Assembly: GCA_030762895.1 (NCBI GenBank)
Contig: CM061063.1
Location: 104,058,210 to 104,122,209 of the forward strand
Length of the DNA: 64,000 bases
Source: Sophora flavescens
Lineage: Eukaryota; Streptophyta; Magnoliopsida; Fabales; Fabaceae
Direction of reading: 5' to 3'
Part shown: one piece after another, positions 1 through 9,926 of the stretch
Numbering within the stretch: position 1 is the first letter of the stretch
Layout of the letters: each line of letters starts with the position of its first letter
Notes under the pieces: generated by a model
The model's database searches: none
Told to the model about the DNA's origin: nothing
Seen by the model: the letters and a program-made list of their open reading frames with translations, nothing else
Program-made: the position numbers and the translations under genes

Positions 1-200
1 AATAAACGGTCGCTATTAGGTTGGTCGCATTTTTGGGGTAACCATTTCTAGCGGCCGATAATCAGTTGCTAATTCGGTCGCTAATTTTGGTTATTGTTAA
101 CCTATATTAGCGACGGATTTTCGGTCGCTATACCTCATCTGTAAATGTTAAATAAAGTTTAGCGACCGAATTATTGGTTTCCAATTCGGTCGCTAAACTG
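1..200. repeat. CACTA subterminal repeats, left side
   Basis: Several copies of an 11-bp core (TTAGCGACCGA and its reverse complement TCGGTCGCTAA) occur in both orientations. They match the block at 18960-19440. Subterminal repeats of this sort are the known binding sites for the element's own DNA-binding protein in the En/Spm family. 200-403 is AT-rich with nothing else recognisable. Confidence 0.8.
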
Positions 201-403
201 GTTATTATTTTTTTAAAAAAAAATTTAAATTTTTAAAATAAATTTTTTTTCTGGTTTTCTTTAAACGTTAGCAAACTTACTAATAAAACACACCAAATTA
301 CCTATGAAATATACAATCATAAGAAATAATAAATATATATAAAAAGAATAATCCAAAATGTCGTACAAGAATCGTTTAAAGTCAAAAAAATGGAGGAAAA
401 AAA

Positions 404-2182
404 TCAGTCATGATGAAGGGGAGATGGAGGAATCCAATCATCCTCAGCGTCCGTACCACCGCCGTCTGCTAGCTGATCGTCCTCTGGAGTAGCGACATCG
501 ATGGCTGGCGGTGGAAGCTGAGAGGAGCGAGCGGCAGCAGGCGGCACAACCGTCAGAGCATCATCCTGAGCAACTGGAGTCTGGATCCTCATCTGCTCCA
601 ACACCAGCCGCAGTGTCTGGCCCTGCTCGATGCTCGCCTGCATCACCTGCTGGTGTGCCTGAGTCAACTGTGCAATCTGGTTCCCCATCTGCTGCTCTCT
701 CGTTCTTCTCCCGAAGCTCCGCGTTCAGCTGCGTGATGGTGTCCTGCATTTGGTGGAACCGCTCCTGAGGGACGGTATCGGCGCAGGAAGGAGCAGGCGT
801 GCCGGACGATGAAGCGATGAACTCGGCTCCCAGGTGTCCGAGGCCATACACGTGCCCCTTCTTGTTCATGCCCCCGACGACCTCCAAATAAATGTCATTA
901 TCGTCGACGGAGACAGGAGAGCAGGGCCCATCACCAGTCAAAGCCTCATCTTGTGACTGTGAGGCACGTGATATGGCATCGTCCTTCTTCTCGTTGAAGC
1001 CCACCTACAAAGTATAGTTGAAGAGATTTAGTTAAAATTATATCCAATATTAACAAATCATTTATAATAAATTACAAGTAAACACTAAATTATTTTTTTG
1101 CTTACAGCATAGTTACGGGCCTTGTCGTTGACCCATGTCCCCGACTTCAACTTCTTCGTCCTCTCCACCAACTCCATAGCGATCGAGGCCATTTGTTTAC
1201 GTGCTTTCTGCACAGAAAAATATAATATTAAATTCATAAGAATAATTAAAAATGAAAAATAATTAATTAAATAGTATATTAAGTCAAAAGTTTAATGTAT
1301 TACCAGCTCGTCGTAGTGGGCGGCGGCTGATTTAGACCCACCGGTCCAAGCACATGCGCCACCATCAGAAGCTCGATTACGCCGAGCTGTGGCCTGGATC
1401 TCCTGGAACTTCTCAGTAGCCCAGTACTGGTCCAGCTGCCTCTTGATCTCAGGATCCACCCACCTCCCCTTATTCTGACCCTTCCTCAGCTTGTTCATCA
1501 GATTCTTCATGACCAGTGAGCCTTTATGCTCAAATATGTCCCTGACGAGAGCCTCTAAAGCTAAGTCCCACCTATACTCTTTCTGCAACTTACAGTTGTT
1601 AGGAAATTCGTGTGTACATATATATAATGTAAATTTAATTTAAAAAACTTAATAAATTGTTACCTTAAACTCTAGAAACAACTGATCCCTATGGCCCAGT
1701 GGGATGGCCTTCCATGTAGGCCATGGACCATCAAACTTGCGTCGCAGGATCTTCGATATCGAATTAGAAGGGCCCTTCGCGGGCAGAAAGCTACAGCAAA
1801 ATTAGAGCATTAATAAATGTTATAATTAAATTAAAAAAACAAGTAAATAGAAATTAACGATACTTTATATATATTAAAAAATTAAATTAGCATACTCGTT
1901 ATCCCCCCTGGGGATAAGAAGAATCCTCCTGTCGGATGGACCACGACTCTCCTGTCCCGATGATGATGATGGTCCTATCGTCGTAGGTGTGGATGATGAG
2001 GGTGCAGCCTGTGTCCCGACCACATGAAGCTGGGTGGGGGGTGCAACTCCATCACCCTGAGGTGTCCCGTCCACAGAGGTGCTGGTAGGGTGGTCTCGAT
2101 CTGAAGGCTGTGGGTCGGCCGGCGAAGGGACTCTCGCAGCACGACCTCCACGACGACCCCTACCTCTAGAGAAATCTGCCAT
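404..2182 (-). pseudogene. CACTA second ORF, Transposase_24 (Ptta/En/Spm)-type protein, frameshifted
   Basis: Read leftward from an ATG at 2182 (protein start MADFSRGRGRRGG), a Ser/Pro/Gly-rich N-terminus is followed by exon-like blocks near 1790-1663, 1588-1293, 1206-1107 and 1004-404. The blocks carry family landmarks: a KGSL..KNL segment, a YW segment near the middle, then IYLEVVGG and GHVYGLG in the last exon, and a Gln-rich helical C-terminus. This matches the plant transposase family that accompanies TNP2 in CACTA elements, thought to bind the subterminal repeats. In the last exon the frame changes near 690-715: one frame holds the domain up to about 690 and the coiled, Gln-rich tail (MGNQIAQLTQ...) lies in another. 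I read this as a one-base frameshift. Exon borders are approximate. Confidence 0.7.
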
Positions 2183-2375
2183 CTGTGAAAAAATGAAAAG
2201 ATGATTACACAACAATGTAAATAATACAAAAATAAATTACCTAATAAGTAGAATGACATTCACACAATGAATTATGACATAAATAAATAACCTAAGTAGA
2301 ATCTCCATCACTAAATTCACCCTCACTCTCATCAGTATCACTTGATCGGAATGTACCTTCGCTAGATGCGTCCAA

Positions 2376-5300
2376 CTAAGATTGATCCATTAACTCTCTT
2401 TCAACTTCTTCCCCATTTCCAGAAATGTCCGCCAGAGAATTAACAATAATGTCCGGCGTAATTTGCAACGGTACGTGGGATCTTGAAAACTCATCATCTT
2501 GGAACGGAGCATCTTTTTCAGGCTGGTTGATTACATTATCAGTAATTATACTGCGAGCCTTTATCTTAATAACACCCAACCAGCCATGTTGTCCTTCGGG
2601 ATATGGCGAGTAATAAACCTTCTTCTCTTTGTTGTGAAAAAATGAATGGGTCGTACGCCTTATTATACCTTTGAGACAGCCTAACTTGAACAATACCATA
2701 ATTTGTATCTATTTTTGTCCCTACGTCAAGAGTAGGATCAAACCAATCACACTTGAAGATAACTAATTTCATCACGGGGAAACCGGTATAATCGAGTTCA
2801 AGGATGTCAGTTAGAACCCCATAGAAATCATCCTCTACATTGCCATCAGAGGCTCTTTACAAACACCATAGTTACACGTCTGCATTCCTTCATTCCATGT
2901 TTTTGTGTTAAATTTATATCCATTTACAATATAAGTATTCCATGATGTAACCCATCTGTTAGGCCCCCATGCCAAATTTGTCAACAATGGATTTTGAACA
3001 TTGTTTTCTGGATCTAGTACCTAAAAAATCAAATATTATATTATTCTTATACATGCTATATATTTAAAGTGATAAAATGTATTTCAACAAATGAAGATGC
3101 TTAACCTACATATTTACTGAACCACGTAGCAAAGTGAGAAGTAATTTCTCGATCAACCTGATCGTTTGAAATGTCAGGTTGGAGATCCCTTAGAAAATTG
3201 CCGTACATCCTACATATGGGAGATTAACAGCAGGACGATTAATAATCATAAATGTCAATTGAACTTATTAAAGACGTTGTAGAAACTTACTCTAAATATG
3301 GCGCCACCTCTTCACAATTTTGAAGGATATACAGATGAGCAGCATTAATGTCACGCTGCTCCAAGAAATATCCTTTTGATTTTCCACTAAATCTGCCCGG
3401 ATAGTTGAATATTGATATAGGAGGACTAGTTGAACATCCTTCGCCCGAATCAACGTTTCTAGGCATCCTAGTCCTTCTCATGTTAACTTCGTCCGGATAG
3501 TAATAAGAGGCAAAAGTGGAAGTCTCCTCTACTAAGTATGCTTCACAAATGGAACCCTCCACTCGTGCCTTGTTCTTGACTTTGTGTTTAAGGGAGTGCA
3601 GGAACCTATTACAGAGGGATACATACAAATAATTACTAGTTTTAGGGAAAGCTAAACTACGCTCTCGTGTTCGTGAATTTCATATGTATTAAGTAAAATA
3701 GTTGATGTTGTTTACCTCTCAAATGGATACATCCAGCGGTATTGGACTAGGCCACCAACTCTTGGTTCGTAAGGTAGATGAACTGGCAGGTGTTCCATGG
3801 AATCAAAGAAACTCGGCGGGAAGATTTGCTCCAGCTTACATAACAAAACGGGTATCTTGACTTCCATATCCTTTAATTGATTCACATTTAGTGTTGTCGA
3901 TGTAAGCTCCCTGAAAAAGTGTCTAAGCTCAACAAGTGGGTTCCAAATTTGCTTCGGTAATACGTCGAACGCAATTGGAAGCAACCATTGCATGAACACG
4001 TGGCAATCATGACTCTTCATTCCATGTAACTTTGCTTCCTTAATGTCAACACATCTACCCAGATTGGAAGCATACCCATCTGGTAACTTTAGTTCTTTAA
4101 CCCACTTACAGACGACCACTTTCTGTGCTTTGCTTAGTGTATAACTTGCCTTCGGTTTGATAAGTCTGCCACGACCACCGTCCTACAACTCAAGCTCCTT
4201 CCGATTACAAATGTCAGCCAGGTCCAATCGGGCTTTATTTGTATCCTTTGTCCTCCGCTTGATGTCCATCACAGTGTCAAACATATTCAAAAACACATTC
4301 CTCTCAGTATGCATGACATCAATGTTGTGACGGAGTAGCTGCGTCCTCCAATACGGCAACCTCCAAAATATACTTTGTTTTGTCCAATTATGGTTGACGC
4401 CATAATCAAGAATATGTTCCCCTTGGGTTTCATGGACGAGCGGCAAGTACTGTACTCTGCGTCATACATTAGGACCAGTCAAACGTGGTGGAGGCGATGT
4501 TCTCTCCGCACAACGCTTCTTGAATGCATTCTTGTTCCGCCTATAAGGATGATCTTCTGGAAGGAATTGACGATGACAATCAAAATATGAGATCTTTCGA
4601 CTGTTTTTAAGCGTGAATGCCTTCGATCGCTCCATACATATTGGGCATCCAATCTTCCCCGCTGTCATCCAACCCGACATCATCCCATAAGCAGGAAAGT
4701 CGTTGATCGTCCACATTAAAGCTGCTTTCATGATGAAATTCTGCCTCAAATATACGTCATATGTCAACACACCATCATTCCACAGCATTGTCAACTCATC
4801 TATCAGCAGCTGCAAGTACACATCAATCTTACCTTTTGGATTAGACGGACCCGGAATTATGACTGTTAGGAACATAAACTCCCGTTTCATGCACATCCCC
4901 GGGGGAAGATTGTACGGAGTCAGGATAACCGGCCAACAAGAGTATGCTTTTCCAGACTGCCCAAAAGGATTAAATCCATCAGCAGATAACCCCAATCGGA
5001 CATTCCGAGGGTCTTGCGAAAATGCCATATGAACCCTATCAAAATGCTTCCAAGCTTCTCCATCAGATGGATGACACAAGATATCTTGCTCCCTCTCATG
5101 CTCACTATGCCACCTCATGTGAGCTGCAGTGGCCATCGAAGAGTACAATCTTGTAAGTCTTGGCACGAGCGGAAAGTACCACATCTTTTTTAGCGACCTC
5201 TTCTTATCAATGCCCATCCTAGTGGTTGTCTTATACCGATCCGCACCACAAAATCGACAACATGTTATGCTTTTCGCTGAATCATCCTTATAGTACAACA

Positions 5301-5648
5301 TACATCCATTCGGGCAACAATCAATTTTCAAACACCCCAGACCCAAATTTTCCACGGACTTCTTAGCATGATAAAAACTTGTAGGCATCCGATTGCCTTC
5401 TGGCAACGCCTTGGACACTGACCTGGTGAGGCGATTAAAACAGCCTTCTTGCATATTGTAGTCAGATTTGATACTCAACCATTCCATGCACATCGACAAC
5501 TCCGTGTACTCCCGACATCCTTCCCACAATGGAGATCGTGCAGCACTCAGCATATCATAGAATCTTTGAGCTTCGGGATTCGGATTCTCCTCTATGTATT
5601 GGGAACCCATTCCACCATCTTCTCCCCCATATTCTTCTAGTACAACAC
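2376..5648 (-). pseudogene. TNP2-type CACTA transposase, main 3' part, multiply broken
   Basis: Read leftward from the retrotransposon border, the gene continues through a long exon to 4462 with the TNP2 transposase domain (Cys-rich CCRFCGADRY, then a FPLVPRL..RL segment, LSADGFNPFG, and GCPIC..R). A HNIDVMH motif follows near 4340, a DUF4218-like region at 4119-3287 (LHGMKSHDCHVFMQ, PLVELRHFFRE, MYPFER, KVKNKARVEGSI) and a DUF4216-like tail at about 2860-2376 (KCDWFDP, PEGQHGW). It is clearly dead: an in-frame TGA at 4459-4461, an in-frame TAG at 4182-4184, one-base frame changes near 2855 and in a T run near 2635-2645, and the Athila insertion upstream. An intron probably spans about 3607-3712. 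The N-terminal coding part lies at 15842-16237. Confidence 0.85.
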
Positions 5649-5878
5649 TGATGAGTGTGATTTCACCTCATTTTCCATGTACATTTCTGCATGCATTGCA
5701 TTTAGTTAGGCCATTTTAGTTGGATTTTGTTTAGTTTTTCCTTTGGAACGGATAAGGTGGTATTGTGTGTTGTTTTGCAGGGATTTATGATTAAATGCCC
5801 AAAATTTAGCCATGAGAAAGCTGAGATGAAGAGAAGGCCTAGAAACTGAAGAAAAAGGGGGACAAAAGTCAGAATCTG

Positions 5879-6270
5879 TCACGGCCTGGCCGTGATGGCT
5901 ATCACGACCGTGACCCAAAACCACCAAAAGTCAGAAGCGATCACGGCTTGACCGTGATGGAGATCATGGGTGTGAAAAAGTCGGCTCGCGTCGCGAAGAA
6001 AGGCTCGCCTCGCGAAAGACTGATTGTTCCAAACCTCCAAAAGTCAGAATCGATCACGACCTAGCCATGATGTACATCACGGCCGTGACCCAAAAACCTC
6101 CAAAAGTCAGAATCGATCACGGCTTGGCCGTGATAGAGATCACGGGCATGAAAAGTGGGCTCGCGTCGCGAAGAAAGGCTCGCCTCGCGAAAGAGTAATT
6201 TTGCCAGAACTGCAAGAGACAGAACCCGTCACGGCCTGGCCGTGATGGCTGTCACGGCCGTGACCGGCCA
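5879..6270. repeat. Palindrome array in Athila U3
   Basis: Repeated modules each begin AAAAGTCAGAA and hold an imperfect palindrome of the form TCACGG-N5-CCGTGA, often followed by a second half such as ATCACG..CGTGA. Two modules also carry CTCGCGTCGCG and CTCGCCTCGCG. Five main palindromes lie directly upstream of the TATA box. The same array is at about 14588-14980 in the 3' LTR. Such promoter-proximal repeats could act as enhancer sites or form hairpins; that role is inference. Confidence 0.85.
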
Positions 6271-6275
6271 CGAGT

Positions 6276-6282
6276 TATAAAA
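6276..6282 (+). promoter_or_regulatory. TATA box of Athila 5' LTR
   Basis: TATAAAA lies right after the palindrome array. It is followed about 30 bases later by an A-rich, CT-poor start region, as expected for the U3/R border. The copy in the 3' LTR is at 14988-14994. Confidence 0.7.
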
Positions 6283-7136
6283 GAACCTCTGAGCAGAACA
6301 GAAAAAAACATCCAGAAAACCCTAAAAACAGATCCTCTACTGCTGTGGCTGCTGTGCAACATTCTATGGAGCTCTCTCCTTTGTTCATCTCTGTAACTCT
6401 TTCTTTTGTTTTATCTTCAATTATGTGTAGCTAAACTCCCCTTTGTTGGGGTTAGATGATTGCTCTTCTGAACTTGATTGTAAAATGACTTGATTGTAAT
6501 GCAGTTTCCTTGTTCTTTATGAGTGTTTGATTCCATGCTTAACGCTTTCTTAGGCTTGATCATCCTAGGAATGATTAGTTGCTTTAATAGATAACTGGAA
6601 GGTTGGTGTTAGAGCTTGCTCATGAATCAAATGCCAAGTAGTTCATGAGCCTAGGCATAGGTCTTGAGGTGCTTGCAATCTTATAAGTCTTTACTTAATG
6701 CAAAATCTCAGGTTAATCCACCTAAGGAATTAGGGTTTAATTTGGGGTTTTAGGCTCAATGCACCTAAGGAATTAGGCTTGAGTATTTCAGAAAAGACTT
6801 GATTGTCATAATTGAATTAGGAACTGTGTTACTTGTCATTTCATAACAATCAAGGGAGGATTAGCTTAGTCTAACCCTAACAATTCTATCATTTGTTGTT
6901 CATCTTTCTGTTTGCACATTAACTGTTTGATAAAAATTCCAAAAAGAACAAAAAAATATTTTATTCTTGTTTGTTTGTTAGATGATAGAGCTACCTTCAC
7001 TCCAAAATTTGATCGCCTAGATAGTAGTCTAATTTGCGAAGTGGTAATTGTCCACGATCCCTGAGAACGATATCCGGTCTTACCGTTTTATTACTTGCAA
7101 CGAACCGGTACACTTGCCGAGTCCGTGTCAAGTTTT

Positions 7137-7154
7137 TGGCGCCGTTGCCGGGGA
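7137..7154 (+). other. Athila primer binding site (tRNA-Asp)
   Basis: TGGCGCCGTTGCCGGGGA starts six bases after the 5' LTR. Its reverse complement is the 3' end of plant tRNA-Asp(GUC) including CCA, the usual primer for Athila elements. Confidence 0.88.
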
Positions 7155-7469
7155 TTGGTGTGCCAATATCACGAGTACCAAAGGGGACTCCTAATTTAGG
7201 CATTTTTACTGTTTTCCTACTGTGTTTTTTGTTTCTTATTTTCTGTTTCTCTGCTGTAAATTTCTGTTGTGTGCTATTTTTCTGTTTTGATGTTTGTTCT
7301 GCGCTATTCCGTTTGTTCAGTGTATGCGAGGTACAATCGACCCAGGTGAACTCCAATCGAACCTGAGATCGAGAAACTCTGTAGAAGGAATAGAAAGAAA
7401 GCCAAGGCAAGACAGAACAGAGAAAGAGCATCTTCTAGCAGACAAGAGCAACAAGTTGAGTTACCCAGT

Positions 7470-9926
7470 GTGCAAGAACCACAAATTGAAGTAGCAGCTG
7501 TCACCATGGCAGAAAATAATGCACCAAGAAGGACAATGGGGGACTACACTTCCCCTAGAGTTGATAGATGTGGAACTCCGATTGTGAGACCCGCAGTGGC
7601 TTGCAATAATTTCGAAATCAAGGCATCACTTCTCCACCTTGTGCAGCAAAACCAGTTTGGAGGTTTGGAGAGTGAAGACCCTCATGCTCACATTGGTACT
7701 TTTATTGAGCTGTGTGACACCATCAAGTTAAACGGAGCTTCTGATGAGGCCATTCGGTTAAGGCTTTTCCCTTTCTCTTTGAGGGATAGAGCTAAGGCAT
7801 GGCTTCAATCTCATCCTCATGGAAGCATCATCACCTGGAACGACTTGGTCAGCAAGTTTTTATCTCGATTCTTTCCTCCGTCAAGAATGATTAAGCTGAG
7901 ATCAGAGATCAATGCCTTTGCACAGAGGGATGGTGAGTCACTCTATGAAGCCTGGGAGAGGTTCAAGTCCTTACTCACAGCTTGTCCAAATCATGAACTA
8001 GAGACATGGCAGCAGGTTGCAACATTTGTTAATGGGCTCAACAGGAATTCAAGAAGTATGATTGAAGCGGCTGCAGGAGGGACATTGAGTCGGAAGACGC
8101 CCGAAGAAGCAAAGGACTTGATTGAGAACATGGCTAACAATGACTATCAAATGCCTAGTTCTCGATCAATGGTCAAGAGGGGTGTTCTAGAGCTGGATGA
8201 AATTGGCGCTCTCAAGGCACAAATGGCTATTCTTACCAAACAACTGGGGTCGGTTCAACTGCAGAATTCTCAACTACAAGCTGTCCAAGTTCAAGGTACC
8301 TCAGTGTGCGATTTCTGTGGAGGCAACCATGCAAATGGAAACTGTGAGATCAATGTGGTTGGAAGTTCGGGACAAGAAGAGGTAAATTATATGGGCAACC
8401 AAGGGCCTAGAAATGATCCTTACTCCAACACCTACAATCTGGGGTGGCGCAACCATCCTAACTTTGGTTGGAGACAAGGGCAAAGTTCAAGTACTCAAAC
8501 AAAGCCTCCTCAAGAGAGTTCAAGCAAATTGGAGAACATTCTAGGCCAGTTCATGCAAGCTACTCAAGAGACTATGAAGAATCAGAATGCCTCAATCAAG
8601 AACTTGGAGCATCAAATAGGCCAACTAGCAAGGCAGATGGCAGAGAGACCTCAAGGACAATTGCCTGGGGATACTGAGAAGAACCCAAAGGAAGATTGTA
8701 AGGCCATTATTACAAGAAGTGGGAGAGTGTTAAATCCACAAGAAAAAGAGAAGGAAGAAAAGACAAGTGATGCTGGAATTGATAAGGTGCAGTTTGAAGA
8801 GGTAAACAATGAAGAACCCGGAAATTCCCAAGATACTACCTCTATTCCTACTGGTGTAGAAGCTGAAGAACCGCAGAGGGAGAAATTGGTTGATGAAGAA
8901 TTTGCGAAGAAGAAGACTAAAAGACAGATTCTGGAAGAGGTTGATAATCCCAAAGAGCTGCCCCCATATTTCAGAATCCCGTACCCCCAACGGTTGAAGA
9001 AGGAGGCAAAAGACCAGCAATTTTCTAAGTTTCTGGATGTATTCAAAAAGATACAAATCAACATTCCTTTTGCAGAAGCCCTTCAACAGATGCCCTCCTA
9101 CGCAAAGTTCATGAAAGAGATTCTTACAAACAAGAGGAGGTGGAAGGAGGAGACAGTTATGCTTACTGAAGAATGCAGCGCTATACTTCAAAAGAAGTTA
9201 CCAGTAAAGATGAAGGACCCGGGCAGTTTCACTATCCCATGTACGATTGGTCATCTGAACATAGGGAGAGCATTGTGCGATTTAGGGGCAAGTATTAATC
9301 TAATGCCGCTCTCCATTTTCAAGAAGCTGGGGATTGGTGAGGTAAAACCAACATGGATTTCTCTTCAACTGGCAGACCGCTCCATTACATATCCCTATGG
9401 TGTTGTGGAGGATTTGTTGGTGAAGGTAGATAAATTCATTTTTCCAGCAGATTTTGTGGTGTTAGATATGGCTGAAGATGGTGATACTCCTCTGATTCTT
9501 GGGAGACCATTCCTAGCAACAGGTAGAGCCTTGATCGATGTCAATCAAGGGGAATTGGTGCTTCGGGTACAAGACGAAAAGGTCACCTTTAATGTGTTTG
9601 AGGCAATGAAACACCCAAGCGACAAGGACACATGCATGATAGTAGACCTCATTGATTCATTATCTGACAAGAGTTTGCACCATAAGTTTGAAGATTCGTT
9701 AGAAGCAGCTCTAATGGTAGAGGATGTAGAAGAAGAAGTATGTGCAGAAGAAGTTGATCTCATGATTAAATCTCTGGAGGCTTGTCTGGTTGTGAATACC
9801 GATGAAGACAAAGTGGTGGAAGATGTGAGAATTGAAGACAAGGGTGACCCACCGGTGCTAGAGTTGAAAGAATTGCCATCCCATCTCCGTTATGCTTTCC
9901 CCAAGTTATCATCAGTAGTGGGTTGA
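7470..9926 (+). CDS. Athila Gag-protease polyprotein
   Basis: An 818-codon open frame. The first plausible ATG is at 7506 (MAENNAPRRT). The frame is already open from about 7347, with an E/K/R-rich N-terminal part typical of Athila Gag but no ATG of its own. An ATG at 7324 in another frame suggests a one-base shift near 7345. The Gag core occupies roughly residues 40-250 (FPFSLRDRAKAWLQS, WNDLVSKFL, YEAWERFK). A zinc-knuckle-like CDFCGGNHANGNC follows near residue 280. The retropepsin is near residues 590-690 with active-site DLGAS and a later ILGRPF. The frame ends at 9926, four bases past the start of the pol frame. Homologous elements usually read through here, so a small deletion near 9895-9905 is likely. 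Confidence 0.85.
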   Translation: MQEPQIEVAAVTMAENNAPRRTMGDYTSPRVDRCGTPIVRPAVACNNFEIKASLLHLVQQNQFGGLESEDPHAHIGTFIELCDTIKLNGASDEAIRLRLFPFSLRDRAKAWLQSHPHGSIITWNDLVSKFLSRFFPPSRMIKLRSEINAFAQRDGESLYEAWERFKSLLTACPNHELETWQQVATFVNGLNRNSRSMIEAAAGGTLSRKTPEEAKDLIENMANNDYQMPSSRSMVKRGVLELDEIGALKAQMAILTKQLGSVQLQNSQLQAVQVQGTSVCDFCGGNHANGNCEINVVGSSGQEEVNYMGNQGPRNDPYSNTYNLGWRNHPNFGWRQGQSSSTQTKPPQESSSKLENILGQFMQATQETMKNQNASIKNLEHQIGQLARQMAERPQGQLPGDTEKNPKEDCKAIITRSGRVLNPQEKEKEEKTSDAGIDKVQFEEVNNEEPGNSQDTTSIPTGVEAEEPQREKLVDEEFAKKKTKRQILEEVDNPKELPPYFRIPYPQRLKKEAKDQQFSKFLDVFKKIQINIPFAEALQQMPSYAKFMKEILTNKRRWKEETVMLTEECSAILQKKLPVKMKDPGSFTIPCTIGHLNIGRALCDLGASINLMPLSIFKKLGIGEVKPTWISLQLADRSITYPYGVVEDLLVKVDKFIFPADFVVLDMAEDGDTPLILGRPFLATGRALIDVNQGELVLRVQDEKVTFNVFEAMKHPSDKDTCMIVDLIDSLSDKSLHHKFEDSLEAALMVEDVEEEVCAEEVDLMIKSLEACLVVNTDEDKVVEDVRIEDKGDPPVLELKELPSHLRYAFPKLSSVVG

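Larger units (their letters stand above)
5649..7130 (+). repeat. Athila 5' LTR
   Basis: This copy starts TGATGAGTG and ends CA, with TSD AACAC immediately before it. U3 carries an array of short GC-rich palindromes followed by a TATA box. The part downstream (about 6300-7130) is transcribed leader without an ORF. Small ORFs on either strand in this LTR recur in the other LTR and look incidental. Confidence 0.95.

Noticed and set aside
6024..6245. Small frame over the Athila palindrome array
   Set aside because: It arises from the repeated GC-rich modules, recurs in the other LTR with a different end, and has no family features.
5879..6270. CRISPR-like spacing of repeated palindromes in the Athila LTR
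   Set aside because: The modules differ in length and sequence, lie in a plant retrotransposon U3, occur identically in both LTRs and have no cas genes.
8651..9191. Minus-strand frames of 137-153 codons opposite Athila gag-pro
   Set aside because: They are shadows of a strongly supported plus-strand coding sequence.
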